Assembly (NCBI GenBank): GCA_965230485.1 | Contig: CBDDLA010000001.1 | Coordinates: 1,178,001-1,242,000, forward strand | DNA from: Putridiphycobacter sp965230485 | GTDB lineage: Bacteria > Bacteroidota > Bacteroidia > Flavobacteriales_D > Crocinitomicaceae | DNA length: 64,000 bases | Direction of reading: 5' to 3' | In this document: positions 19,635-28,716 of the stretch, in pieces | How the letters are laid out: every line of letters starts with the position of its first letter | Numbering within the stretch: the first letter of the stretch is position 1 | Translations under genes and position numbers: made by a program | Notes under the pieces: model-generated | Seen by the model: only the letters and a program-made list of their open reading frames with translations | Database searches by the model: none | Told to the model about the DNA's origin: nothing

Positions 19635-20531
19635 CTAATTATTCGCTTTCTGATTTAAGAATTGTTGATGTAAACTATAAATGATACCATCTGAGAGACC
19701 TATTTTTGGAACCACCATTCTTTTTGCCTCAATTCTTTTCATTATTTCAAGATAAATAAACATTGCAGGAACAATTACATCTGCTCTATCAGCTTTTAAC
19801 TGGTACTTATTAATTCTTTTTTCAACTGACAATGGCGCCATCTCATCATATAATTTATTGATTTCTCCATACGACATTGACTTCATATCTCTCTTCCCTA
19901 ACAATTTATGAACCTTATTGATGTTTCCTCCAGTACCAAATACTTTGAATCTTTTTTTCTTACCGCAATTCGTTTTTATCCAATCGTCTATATCCTCCCA
20001 AATATTAGATTTCACCTTATCTTTTAATAAACGAATGGTACCTATTTTAAATGATTTAGAAGCTGCTCTTTTTCCATTTTTAAATACAGAAATCTCCGTA
20101 CTTCCACCTCCTACGTCAATTACTACAAACGGTGTGTTATTATCAATTTCTAACAAAAAGAAAATTGAGAAAACAAGTTTTGATTCCTCATGACCATCAA
20201 TTACTTCAACGTTTATGCCTGTTGATTTTAAAATGGCTTTTTTAACTTCATCTGAGTTACTTGCTTCACGCATGGCTGAAGTAGCGCATGCTCTAATATC
20301 GTTAACTTGAAAAACTTCGGCAATAAGCTGAAAAGCTTGAATCGTTTTGATAAAATCCTCCTTTTTGCGTGATGTGATTTTTCCTTTATCAAATACGTCC
20401 ATTCCGAGTCTTAGTGGAACACGTGTATATGAAATTTTTTTTACAAATACATACCCTTCGTCATTCTTGCTAATTTCACCAATTAATAGTCTAGCTGCGT
20501 TTGTACCTATATCTATTGCTCCATATTTCAT
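19635..20531 (-). CDS. exopolyphosphatase, Ppx/GppA family
   Basis: 298 residues, the short form with only the N-terminal actin/Hsp70-like ATPase fold: GAIDIGTNAARLLIGE (phosphate 1 loop), ATSAMREASNSDEV, FVVIDVGGGSTEISVF (phosphate 2 loop) and FGTGGNINKV. Family members cleave terminal phosphates from inorganic polyphosphate or convert pppGpp to ppGpp; which one applies here is not visible. It lacks the C-terminal HD-like domain of E. coli Ppx. It follows ppk1 by 9 bases, which strongly favours a polyphosphate role. Confidence 0.92.
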   Translation of the reverse strand: MKYGAIDIGTNAARLLIGEISKNDEGYVFVKKISYTRVPLRLGMDVFDKGKITSRKKEDFIKTIQAFQLIAEVFQVNDIRACATSAMREASNSDEVKKAILKSTGINVEVIDGHEESKLVFSIFFLLEIDNNTPFVVIDVGGGSTEISVFKNGKRAASKSFKIGTIRLLKDKVKSNIWEDIDDWIKTNCGKKKRFKVFGTGGNINKVHKLLGKRDMKSMSYGEINKLYDEMAPLSVEKRINKYQLKADRADVIVPAMFIYLEIMKRIEAKRMVVPKIGLSDGIIYSLHQQFLNQKANN

Positions 20532-20540
20532 GCTAGCTTC

Positions 20541-22568
20541 TTACTTTAATTTCTTTTTAAGATAATTGTAAACCTCCTCCTGTGCATTTACTGAAATGCC
20601 AGTATTATCCTCAAAATATTTATTTTTCTGGTTAGAATCTATTATTCTTGACTTTACATTATCTGTCCAATATAAGTCAAACATCTTATCTAAATCTTTT
20701 TTCACCTCCTTATCCCTAATTGGGCAAGTCACTTCTATTCGCTTATCAATGTTACGTTCCATCCAATCGGCTGAAGATATAAAATATTTGGGTCGTCCGC
20801 TATTGCCAAAAATGAACAGGCGAGTATGCTCTAGAAAACGACCTACAATAGACCTTATGGTAATATTTTGCGTTGGTTTAATGGCGCAAATCCCTCTTAC
20901 AATTAATTGAATAACAACTCCAGCCTCTGACGCTTCATAAAGCTTCTTTATTAATTTCGCATCAACAAGATTATTTAGTTTTAACTTAATAAATGCCTCT
21001 TCTCCCAAAGTTGCGTTTTTAATTTCAGCCTCAATTAATGAGCTAAATTTACGTCTTGAACTGAAAGGTGATACAATTAAATCCCTAAATAAACTCCGAT
21101 CAATATTACTTTTAAAAATCTTGAATACTTTATCAACTTCTTTTGCTATGCCATTATCGGAAGTTAGTAAACTATGATCTGTATATATTTGCGCTGTTTT
21201 TTCATGAAAATTGCCAGTTCCAATGTGCGCAATTGATTGAATTTTATCTCCCGATTTTCGTTTTATTAAAATCAATTTAGAATGAACCTTCAAACCTGGA
21301 ACTCCAAAAATAACCTGAACACCAAAATCTTCTAGATACTTAGCCCAATGCATATTATTTTCTTCATCAAACCTTGCCAAAAGTTCAATGACTACCGTCA
21401 CTTTCTTTCCATTTTGGGTGGCACTAATCAGTGAGTTAATGATTTGCGAATTTTTTGCGACCCTATATAAATTGACTTTTATACTTTGTACTTTAGGGTC
21501 CATTGCTGCCTCTTGCAGTAAGTCAACTATATAATGAAACTTCTGAAAAGGGTAAGTCAAGAAAACATCTTGTTTAAGGATAGTTTTAATAACTGATCTA
21601 TTGTTCTTAAATGCTGGATGGGACAAAGCTTTTTGCGCGGCAAAAACCATGTCCTTCTTCCCAAAATCTGGAAATCCCATGAAATCTTTAAAATTGTGAT
21701 ACCTCCCTCCTGGAATAATATTTTCACCAACTAGTAGGTCTAACTTATCAATCAAATAATGTAATAAATCAACAGGTAGCGAAGCATCATAAACCATTCT
21801 AACTGGGTCTCCTTCTTTTCTTAACTCTACGCTTTTTTTCATTTTCGCTAAAAAGCTTTTGGAGATATCATCATCAATATCTAGCTCAGCATCTCTGGTA
21901 ATTTTAAACGTATAAGCATCAATGGTATCGAAATTAAAAATATAGAAAATATCCATTAGGTTATATCGAATTATATCGTCGATAAGAATTACCTTGTGCA
22001 TTTCGGAACTGTGCTTGGGCAATACTAAAAAACGATTCAATGAAGACGGAATTTCTATAATCGCATACCGGACCTTCTGTTTTTGATACTCAACCATCTT
22101 AACTGCCAAATAAATTGACTCATCATTTAAATGAGGAAATGGCAGTTTGTCTGATAAAATAATTGGCGCAATCGCAGCCCTAATTTTATCTTTAAAGTAC
22201 TTCGAAATATATTCTTGTTCATGATTGCGAAGATTGATTTCATTTGCTTGCAATATGCCATTTATTTTTAACTCATTTAAAATGGCTTGAAATGCCAGCT
22301 CAAATAATTGCTGCTGCTTTAAAACCTCTTTTTTAATTTCGGCAAGCAAATTTTCAGCCCCTCCATCAAATCCTTCAACTTTCTTTGTACCAATAGCAAC
22401 CATTCTCCTCACTGTAGCCACTCGAACTTTAAAAAATTCATCCAAATTATTTGAATAAATACCTAAAAAACGGACACGTTCTATCAATGGCACCGTAGCA
22501 TCTAACGCCTCTTGTAAAACCCTTTCATTAAATGCTAACCAGCTCAGTTCACGGTTAAATAAATCCAT
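20541..22568 (-). CDS. ppk1: polyphosphate kinase 1
   Basis: 675 residues, the normal length. The enzyme reversibly moves the gamma-phosphate of ATP onto polyphosphate. The N-terminal helical domain (NRELSWLAFNERVLQEA) and the two phospholipase-D-like catalytic halves are present. His429 in LKVHSKLILI corresponds to the autophosphorylated His of the E. coli enzyme, and His581 in FLEHTRLFIFGN to the second catalytic His. The gene is followed by the exopolyphosphatase gene (9-base gap) and preceded by the LuxE-like gene (21-base gap), so synthesis and breakdown of polyphosphate share an operon. Confidence 0.97.
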   Translation of the reverse strand: MDLFNRELSWLAFNERVLQEALDATVPLIERVRFLGIYSNNLDEFFKVRVATVRRMVAIGTKKVEGFDGGAENLLAEIKKEVLKQQQLFELAFQAILNELKINGILQANEINLRNHEQEYISKYFKDKIRAAIAPIILSDKLPFPHLNDESIYLAVKMVEYQKQKVRYAIIEIPSSLNRFLVLPKHSSEMHKVILIDDIIRYNLMDIFYIFNFDTIDAYTFKITRDAELDIDDDISKSFLAKMKKSVELRKEGDPVRMVYDASLPVDLLHYLIDKLDLLVGENIIPGGRYHNFKDFMGFPDFGKKDMVFAAQKALSHPAFKNNRSVIKTILKQDVFLTYPFQKFHYIVDLLQEAAMDPKVQSIKVNLYRVAKNSQIINSLISATQNGKKVTVVIELLARFDEENNMHWAKYLEDFGVQVIFGVPGLKVHSKLILIKRKSGDKIQSIAHIGTGNFHEKTAQIYTDHSLLTSDNGIAKEVDKVFKIFKSNIDRSLFRDLIVSPFSSRRKFSSLIEAEIKNATLGEEAFIKLKLNNLVDAKLIKKLYEASEAGVVIQLIVRGICAIKPTQNITIRSIVGRFLEHTRLFIFGNSGRPKYFISSADWMERNIDKRIEVTCPIRDKEVKKDLDKMFDLYWTDNVKSRIIDSNQKNKYFEDNTGISVNAQEEVYNYLKKKLK

Positions 22569-22589
22569 AAAACGAATATAAAAAATAAA

Positions 22590-23576
22590 TCACTGAACGA
22601 GTAAATTACAACCTCTTAAATCTGAAAAATCGAATCGCCCAAGTACCTCAAAATAATCTCCGTTAATTTTACCTAAATCGTCGGTTGCAATAAATGAACA
22701 TGAGCTTAAATTAGCCAAATCAATAATATTAATTCCACCTGTTTTCTTTTCAGTAAACACGAACGGATCATTATACTCTCGAATCAGAACTTTCATCCAT
22801 GGAGGACATAAAAACAAACCATCTGATTTTGCGTAAGCTTGCGACAATAGTTCAGTCATTCCGTATTCCGAATGAATAGTGCGAGTATTAAACGCACTAT
22901 TTAATGTATGATGTAATTGTTGTTTTGTCATTTCGGAACGTTTCCCTTTCATTCCTCCAGTTTCCATGACAATATAATTTGACAAATCTAGATCGTAGTT
23001 TTCCGCTAAATCCAGTAAAGCGTATGAAACCCCTATGAGTAAAATCTTCTTATTACCAGTATAACTTTTTAAGAAAGTTGCCAATTCATCTAAATTATTG
23101 AGGTAAAATCCACTTTGTTTTTGTTTTGAAGAAGAGATAAGCTGATTCACCATATCAATAAGTGATGAGCCTTTTCGCTCCAGATAAGAAGGCAATAGCC
23201 CAAGAATAATATACTCTGTAGGTGAACCATAAAACTTTTCAAATGTTTTCATAAATGATTCACGATAAAGAGATAACGATTTTACCAAATGTTGACTCTG
23301 TTCCATGCCGGAGGTGCCGCTACTTGTAAAAATAGCTTCAGGGTTATAAGTTTCCGTAGTAACCTTGTGTGTCTTAAAAATAGATATTGGTAAAAACGGT
23401 ATTTGTTTAATGGAAGTAACTTTAGATGAATCTATATTTAAAAAACTACAATACTGATTATACACTAAGTTATATTCGTATTGGTATTTAAAAATATCGA
23501 GAGCTAATAACTCAAAATCTGACTGGTTTTGAATATCATAAATTTTCTTATTAAAATCGAAAAATGTTTTTGACAT
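22590..23576 (-). CDS. LuxE-like acyl-protein synthetase / adenylate-forming enzyme
   Basis: 328 residues from the ATG at 23576; an upstream in-frame start would run into the divergent gene. The signature FTSSGTSGMEQSQH (about residues 85-98) is the phosphate-binding loop of the LuxE/adenylate-forming family, and EYGMTELLSQAY plus DLGKINGDYFEVLGR match motifs of the fold. LuxE activates fatty acids for bioluminescence. There are no lux genes here, and homologues in Bacteroidota probably activate another carboxylate (inference). It starts the ppk1-ppx operon and is divergent from a lipoprotein gene 59 bases away. Confidence 0.85.
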   Translation of the reverse strand: MSKTFFDFNKKIYDIQNQSDFELLALDIFKYQYEYNLVYNQYCSFLNIDSSKVTSIKQIPFLPISIFKTHKVTTETYNPEAIFTSSGTSGMEQSQHLVKSLSLYRESFMKTFEKFYGSPTEYIILGLLPSYLERKGSSLIDMVNQLISSSKQKQSGFYLNNLDELATFLKSYTGNKKILLIGVSYALLDLAENYDLDLSNYIVMETGGMKGKRSEMTKQQLHHTLNSAFNTRTIHSEYGMTELLSQAYAKSDGLFLCPPWMKVLIREYNDPFVFTEKKTGGINIIDLANLSSCSFIATDDLGKINGDYFEVLGRFDFSDLRGCNLLVQ

Positions 23577-23635
23577 TTGTGTATAAAATAATATATCTCT
23601 ATCTTTAGTACTTAACCAAAAACAGCACTTTTCTA

Positions 23636-24148
23636 ATGCCAACAAAACTACATACTATTTTCCTTATATTTTTAGTTTTAGTCGGTCTAAATTCTTGCTT
23701 TAAAAAAGAAGAATATCCTCTAGTACCAATAGTTAAATTTGATAGTTTTATTAAAAAAGCAGAAAACAATAAAGCCGTTCTTACTTTTGAATTTACAGAT
23801 GGAGATGGCGATATTGGCTTATTAGAATCTGATACGCTTTCTACTTACAGTATTGACGGCGATTTTTATTATAACCTATTTCTAGATTACTATGAAAAAG
23901 ATGATAGTTTAGGGTGGATTCCTGGAACTGATTTACAGGGTAATCCAATTGTTTTGGAGTTCAGACTTAAACCTATTTTAGACTATGATAAAACCAAAGG
24001 AATTAAAGGAACTATTTCGTATGACTTTGATTTTTATTATAATACAACATCTGATCAATCAGACACCATTCTCTATAAATTCAGAGTGATTGATAGAGCG
24101 CTTAACGAAAGTAATATTGGCGAAACTGATCCTATTCTAACGCCCTAA
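23636..24148 (+). CDS. putative lipoprotein, acidic beta-rich, unknown function
   Basis: 170 residues with a lipoprotein signal (IFLIFLVLVGLNSC, Cys21). The mature protein is acidic and looks all-beta, with FEFTDGDGDIGLLESDT, a calcium-binding-like run of Asp and Gly, and DTILYKFRVIDRALNESN. Similar small lipoproteins are frequent in Flavobacteriia, but I know no function. The rimK-like gene begins 3 bases after its stop, so the two may be cotranscribed. The promoter probably lies in the 59-base gap shared with the LuxE-like gene; TATCTTTAG near 23600 is a near match to a -7 box. Confidence 0.7.
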   Translation: MPTKLHTIFLIFLVLVGLNSCFKKEEYPLVPIVKFDSFIKKAENNKAVLTFEFTDGDGDIGLLESDTLSTYSIDGDFYYNLFLDYYEKDDSLGWIPGTDLQGNPIVLEFRLKPILDYDKTKGIKGTISYDFDFYYNTTSDQSDTILYKFRVIDRALNESNIGETDPILTP

Positions 24149-24151
24149 AAC

Positions 24152-25027
24152 ATGGTTAAAATTTACATTTTGTCTAGAAACGAGAATTTATACTCAACTT
24201 CTAGAATACTTGTAGAGGGTAGAAAAGCAGGTCATGATATTCAAGTAATTAACCACATGCATTGTGATTTATTAATTGAAGACAATCAGTTCCTCATTTT
24301 ATACAATGGCAAAGTGCTTTCTAAACCTGATTTTATCATTCCAAGAATTGGTGCGAATGTAACCGTGTTCGGAGAAAAAGTTATCCGTCATTTTGAAAAA
24401 ATGGGCGTTCAAACTTTAACCTCATCAATTGGATTACTGCTTTCCCGTGATAAATTCAAGTGCATGCAATATCTTGTTGAAAAGGGCATTCCAGTACCTA
24501 CCACATATTTTTCGGCAGACTTACATGAGGCTGAAAAAATCGTGGAAGAGCGCTTAGGCTATCCTTTTGTTTTAAAATTAACAGAGGGAACTCAGGGTGT
24601 TGGAGTCTTTTTAATTAAGGATGAAAACAGTGCAGAACAATACTTTGATACATATTCCGGATCTAATACTCGCGTGATTCTTCAAAAATTTATTTCAGAA
24701 TCGTTTGGAAGGGATATTAGAATTATTGTACTCGACAACAACATAATTGCCGCTATGGAACGCGTGGCAGGTAAAGGTGAATTTAGATCTAACATTCATA
24801 GAGGCGGTCACGGGCAATCAATCGAATTGACTGCTGATGAAAAGCAATTGGCTTTGAAAGCAATTAAAGGACTCGGACTAAAAATAGCAGGAGTGGACAT
24901 CATCAGGTCGGCAAATGGCCCACTTCTGCTAGAAGTGAACAGCTCACCTGGAATTGAAGGGATTGAAAAAACTACAAATATTAATGTGGCAAAAGCCATC
25001 ATAGATTATATAGCAGATGGAAATTAA
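24152..25027 (+). CDS. rimK: RimK-family ATP-grasp ligase
   Basis: 291 residues, the usual size. The RimK pre-ATP-grasp domain (YILSRNENLYSTSRI...RIGANVT) is followed by the ATP-grasp fold: VLKLTEGTQGVGVFLI, RDIRIIVLDNNIIAAMERVA, GEFRSNIHRGG and the metal-binding LLLEVNSSPGIEGIE. E. coli RimK adds glutamates to the C-terminus of ribosomal protein S6, and homologues add Glu to other targets. Its stop overlaps the aspartoacylase-like start by 11 bases, a tight pair. Whether the substrate is S6 cannot be read from the sequence. Confidence 0.92.
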   Translation: MVKIYILSRNENLYSTSRILVEGRKAGHDIQVINHMHCDLLIEDNQFLILYNGKVLSKPDFIIPRIGANVTVFGEKVIRHFEKMGVQTLTSSIGLLLSRDKFKCMQYLVEKGIPVPTTYFSADLHEAEKIVEERLGYPFVLKLTEGTQGVGVFLIKDENSAEQYFDTYSGSNTRVILQKFISESFGRDIRIIVLDNNIIAAMERVAGKGEFRSNIHRGGHGQSIELTADEKQLALKAIKGLGLKIAGVDIIRSANGPLLLEVNSSPGIEGIEKTTNINVAKAIIDYIADGN

Positions 25028-25949
25028 TAATACAATTATAGAACCTGGAGAAAATCAAACCCTTCGATTGAATGTATCTAAATTGCCTTCCGGAACGGTG
25101 ATTAGCCTTTATGCTCATGTTTTTCGAAGTAAAAACCCCGGACCAACTGTACTTTTAGCTGGTGGCGTGCATGGTGATGAAATCAATGGTGTTGAGATTG
25201 TTCGCCGAGCGGTAGATGAAGGTTTGTTTAATGAATTGAATTGCGGTACAGTGATTGCCATACCACTGGTCAATCTTTATGGATTTATCAACTTTTCAAG
25301 AGAGCTTCCAGACGGAAAAGATGTTAATCGTAGCTTTCCTGGCTCCAAATCAGGCTCTTTGGCTTCACGTGTTGCAGGAGTTATTACTCGTGAAATTATT
25401 CCTCTGGTAGACTATGGTATTGATTTTCATACGGGTGGACAATCCATTCATAATTTTCCTCAAATCCGTGCTTTTAAAGATGATCCTGCTAGTTTAAAAT
25501 TGGCAGATATCTTTTCACCACCTCTTATATTAGAAACTGGATTATTAGCAAAATCATTTCGTAAAGAGTGCTTCAAAAGGGATGTACCAATGATTGTATT
25601 TGAGGGGGGCGAATCTTTGAGAATAGATGAAAATTCGATTGAAGAAGGCTTAAATGGCATAAAAAGGGTTTTAAATCATTTCAAAATGACTAAAATCAAA
25701 GTCCCTAAACAAAAAGAACCTGTTGTTTATAAAAATCATACTTGGATGCGCGCTGCAGCATCAGGAATCTTTGTCGCTAAGAAGAAAACGGGAGATTATG
25801 TAGAAAAAGGTGAATTTATGGGCTATATTACTGATCCGTATACGACTAAAAAACATAAAATTACTGCTAAACATAATGGTTTTATTTTCGGACATGACAA
25901 TAAACCAGTAGTTAATATTGGCAAGGCCTTATTTCATGTTTGTTATTGA
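25017..25949 (+). CDS. succinylglutamate desuccinylase/aspartoacylase-family zinc hydrolase
   Basis: 310 residues. The M14-like zinc site is visible: His and Glu in GGVHGDEINGVE (about 50-61) and the third ligand in DFHTGG (about 143). RELPDGKDVNRSFPG provides the Asn-Arg substrate-binding pair, and a catalytic Glu is likely in IVFEGGESL. The C-terminal beta domain (ASGIFVAKKKTGDYVEKGE) resembles a biotinyl-lipoyl fold. These enzymes remove acyl or amino-acid groups from amino acids or peptides. It overlaps rimK by 11 bases, so the likely job is to process or undo what the ligase adds (inference). Confidence 0.88.
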   Translation: MEINNTIIEPGENQTLRLNVSKLPSGTVISLYAHVFRSKNPGPTVLLAGGVHGDEINGVEIVRRAVDEGLFNELNCGTVIAIPLVNLYGFINFSRELPDGKDVNRSFPGSKSGSLASRVAGVITREIIPLVDYGIDFHTGGQSIHNFPQIRAFKDDPASLKLADIFSPPLILETGLLAKSFRKECFKRDVPMIVFEGGESLRIDENSIEEGLNGIKRVLNHFKMTKIKVPKQKEPVVYKNHTWMRAAASGIFVAKKKTGDYVEKGEFMGYITDPYTTKKHKITAKHNGFIFGHDNKPVVNIGKALFHVCY

Positions 25950-25965
25950 TAATTTTTTTGCCTTA

Positions 25966-26000
25966 AACTAAAAAGCCTTCTTAAACGAAGGCTTTTAGTT
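25966..26000. terminator. bidirectional terminator between the rimK pair and the DUF1508 gene
   Basis: A stem of AACTAAAAAGCCTTC (25966-25980) and GAAGGCTTTTAGTT (25987-26000) with a single bulged A encloses a 6-base loop. T-rich flanks occur on both strands, which suits the two converging transcripts ending at 25949 (plus) and 26024 (minus). Confidence 0.75.
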
Positions 26001-26023
26001 ATAGAAATAGTTCGAATCTACGG

Positions 26024-26350
26024 TTACTCTTTAATATCAGCATCAGGCGCGTTTTTACTAACAGAAGCGATTCCATTTTCCATAGAAGCTTTAGTGGTAT
26101 ACATTTCACTTTTGCCAATTACCTGACCATTTGCAGCTTTTAAGTTAAAGTAAAATTGTCCGTTTTTAGCTTCCTTTCTTTCAAACCTATTGTCATCAGA
26201 AGCATTCGTTTTCACACTGTTAATGCCATTCTCAGCACCTGATTTATCAGCATAACCTTGGCTTTGCAAAATTGTTTCGTGGTTACCTGCTTTTAGGTTA
26301 AAGTAATAATCTCCGTTTTTATCGGATTTGAATAATTTAAAATATCCCAT
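26024..26350 (-). CDS. DUF1508 (YegP-like) protein with two repeats
   Basis: 108 residues made of two tandem copies of the DUF1508 unit of about 50 residues: YFKLFKSDKNGDYYFNLKAGN...ILQSQGYADKSGAENGINSV (first) and KNGQFYFNLKAANGQVIGKSEMYTT...MENGIASV (second). E. coli YegP has the same duplicated layout. The function is unknown; the fold is a small alpha/beta sandwich and the protein is likely cytoplasmic. It stands alone, converging with the rimK pair and divergent from the CotH-like gene. Confidence 0.9.
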   Translation of the reverse strand: MGYFKLFKSDKNGDYYFNLKAGNHETILQSQGYADKSGAENGINSVKTNASDDNRFERKEAKNGQFYFNLKAANGQVIGKSEMYTTKASMENGIASVSKNAPDADIKE

Positions 26351-26475
26351 TGTTTTTTGTTTTTAAAATTTTAGGAGGTTAAGATAAAAAATTGTTAGCA
26401 AAAATCAAGATATTTCGCTATATATCTTTAAATAAAATGAAAACATAACTTCTCAATATTTTATATCTTAGGCGA

Positions 26476-27657
26476 ATGAATTTCAGCAATATTCTTATTA
26501 TTTTATCGTGTTTTTTTATCATCATAAGTTGTCAAGATGAAAAGCATAAGATTAATGCTGAAGACTTAAGAAAAGGTCTTGTCCTTCAACTTTCCGATCA
26601 AGCTTTTAATACCATCAAGGAGAAAAGAGAAAAAGCATTAGCAGAAAATTTTTTAATTAAAAGCAAAACTGACTATGTTAATGGTTTTTTATTAGCAAAT
26701 AATAAAAAAATTGCGGTAAAGGCAAGATTAAAAGGTGACTTTGTTGATCATTTAAAGGGTGAAAGATGGTCATTCCGAATTGTTGCTCGTGACAGTGGCA
26801 CTATACTTAATCATCAGCGATTTTCCATTCAAGGAATTCATACGAGAGCATACATCAATGAATGGATCTTTCATCAACTTTGTGAACAAGAGAATATCGT
26901 TTCTTTACAATACGACTTTTATCCTTTCTCTGTTAATGATACGCTCGCTGGAATTTATGCATTTGAAAGTTACTTTGACAATTATTTACTAGATAGAGCA
27001 GGTAGGCAACATGGACCCATATTAAAATTTAATGAAGATGATTTTTGGGGAAATCTGAAATATAAAGGTCAGCCTGACAGAGACGATAAAATGATGATAG
27101 AAGCCAGAGTAAAAATATGTAATAAAGTTTGGTGCAAACAAGATGAGAACAAAGACATTACTAAAAAAGCAAAACGACTCTTGGTAAACTATCGCTTAGG
27201 GAAGATTCCATATGATTCAATTTTTGACACCAACCTTTGGGCAAAATATGTTGCTATAAATGAAATCATGTCAAGTCCTCACGGGTTGAGATGGCATAAT
27301 TTGAGGTTATATTTTAACCCTATTTCGCAAAAATTTGAACCAATCAGCTTTGATTCTGGTTCATGGATGCCTAAAGATAGAATCGTCTATCACTATACTG
27401 ACAAAATTGAGCTATTTCATAAAATGATGTTTGTCGACGATAATTATATTGCAAAAATTAATTCAGAATTGACAAGAATGTGTCAAAAGCCTTACCTAGA
27501 AGATTTTTTTGAACGCCACGAATCCAAAATTTCAGAGTTAGAAGCTATGGCTAAACGAGAAAAAGAGAATTATAACTTCTTTAAAGGCAACTATTATTTT
27601 TCTCAAAATAGAATTTTGGAACAACTTGAGCGAAAGAAAAATAGCGCTCCTATTTAA
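26476..27657 (+). CDS. CotH-kinase-like lipoprotein
   Basis: 393 residues with a lipoprotein signal (IILSCFFIIISC, Cys19). The fold resembles the CotH family: ARLKGDFVDH...RWSFRI, then IYAFESYFDNYLLDRAGR, LWAKYVAINEIMSSPHG, RWHNLRLYFNP and FEPISFDSGSW, which line up with the CotH ATP and metal region ('N-x-x-Y-...-P-x-D-x-D'). Some CotH homologues are protein kinases. Here the final Asp-x-Asp is replaced by Asp-Ser-Gly, so kinase activity is doubtful. It converges with the deacetylase gene 64 bases away; no clear terminator lies between. Confidence 0.65.
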   Translation: MNFSNILIILSCFFIIISCQDEKHKINAEDLRKGLVLQLSDQAFNTIKEKREKALAENFLIKSKTDYVNGFLLANNKKIAVKARLKGDFVDHLKGERWSFRIVARDSGTILNHQRFSIQGIHTRAYINEWIFHQLCEQENIVSLQYDFYPFSVNDTLAGIYAFESYFDNYLLDRAGRQHGPILKFNEDDFWGNLKYKGQPDRDDKMMIEARVKICNKVWCKQDENKDITKKAKRLLVNYRLGKIPYDSIFDTNLWAKYVAINEIMSSPHGLRWHNLRLYFNPISQKFEPISFDSGSWMPKDRIVYHYTDKIELFHKMMFVDDNYIAKINSELTRMCQKPYLEDFFERHESKISELEAMAKREKENYNFFKGNYYFSQNRILEQLERKKNSAPI

Positions 27658-27721
27658 AAACGGAACTGTCGTTACTATTGTACAAGTAAATCTTTTGCAA
27701 ATAGATGTTCAAATTCTTAAT

Positions 27722-28711
27722 CTAGTGTAAAAGTGAAGTATTAAATGTGCTAAAAACATGCCCATTGTTTTGAGAATCAACAATCATTTTTTCAAGTCGA
27801 GAAAGGCTAAATTCAGTCAATGCCTTAGGATGACCAATAACGGTAGTATGCTTAAATCCTTTTTGAAAGTTAGACTTAATAATCCTATCTAATTTGGTCA
27901 CAAAATAACCGTCACAAGAAGCAGACAGTAATTTACCTTTTGTGAGCATAGTTTTACGCATACCTATTGAAGGAACTGGAAAGCCATTCCCAATAGGCTT
28001 ATGATATTTAGGAAGTAAACGGCCTAAAATGAATAACTTCCAAAAAAACAAAGCACTATAATTATAAGATGAAATAGGATATTCAATAAATTCTCCTTGA
28101 TCATCTTCTCTACATATATCATCAGAAAAATGCCAATAGTCTTTACTCGGACAATTTGTAAAATCGTAATAATACGGTGTGATTGTATTTTTACCTCCGC
28201 TAAAAACAGTTGAATCGATTCTCAAACCAGCTGCTTTAAATGCCTTTTTAATTTTAGAAAAAGGCTGCAAGCACCAGCCTCCAGCCCTAAAAATAGTTAC
28301 TGGTTTTTTAGTGATTTCTTTCAAAATAGATTGATATTCTAATACTATTCTTTCCAGCTTCTCTGCAGTAAAATCAGTTAATTTATAGCGTTCAACATTC
28401 ATGATCCACTTTTCACCATCATGATAGCTATCTTCCCAATGCGGATGAATGTGCAATTGACAATCATGCCCCTCATTGACAAGGGTCTTTATTTGATTTT
28501 TTATTGCAGTATAATCTACTTTAACTTTGGTGTAGTGCTGATGAGACTTTAATTGTTTAAGATAACCAGCGTCAATAAAAAAAGTCATTTTAGCACCGGT
28601 ATTGTTAGCAATAGTTCTTATGCGATTGGTTGGCTCCAAAATACATTTTTGTGCTGACCCAGTTTCTGTCCCGAAAAAAAGTTCGTAATCGTATGTGAGG
28701 TAGATATTCAA
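27722..28711 (-). CDS. polysaccharide deacetylase (NodB-like) family protein
   Basis: 329 residues, no signal peptide. Motifs fit the NodB homology family: YLTYDYELFFG with the acidic metal residue near the N-terminus, CQLHIHPHWED (the His-x-His pair, about residues 84-94) and IFRAGGWCLQPF. The enzymes remove N- or O-acetyl groups from cell-wall or capsule sugars using one divalent metal. The frame opens with TTG at 28711, 5 bases after the stop of the TPR lipoprotein gene; no suitable ATG is available before the catalytic core, so translation probably depends on coupling. Confidence 0.82.
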   Translation of the reverse strand: MNIYLTYDYELFFGTETGSAQKCILEPTNRIRTIANNTGAKMTFFIDAGYLKQLKSHQHYTKVKVDYTAIKNQIKTLVNEGHDCQLHIHPHWEDSYHDGEKWIMNVERYKLTDFTAEKLERIVLEYQSILKEITKKPVTIFRAGGWCLQPFSKIKKAFKAAGLRIDSTVFSGGKNTITPYYYDFTNCPSKDYWHFSDDICREDDQGEFIEYPISSYNYSALFFWKLFILGRLLPKYHKPIGNGFPVPSIGMRKTMLTKGKLLSASCDGYFVTKLDRIIKSNFQKGFKHTTVIGHPKALTEFSLSRLEKMIVDSQNNGHVFSTFNTSLLH

Positions 28712-28716
28712 ATTTA

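Noticed and set aside
22590..23576. Bioluminescence fatty-acid reductase component
   Set aside because: No luxA, luxB, luxC or luxD genes are present; only the LuxE fold is shared.
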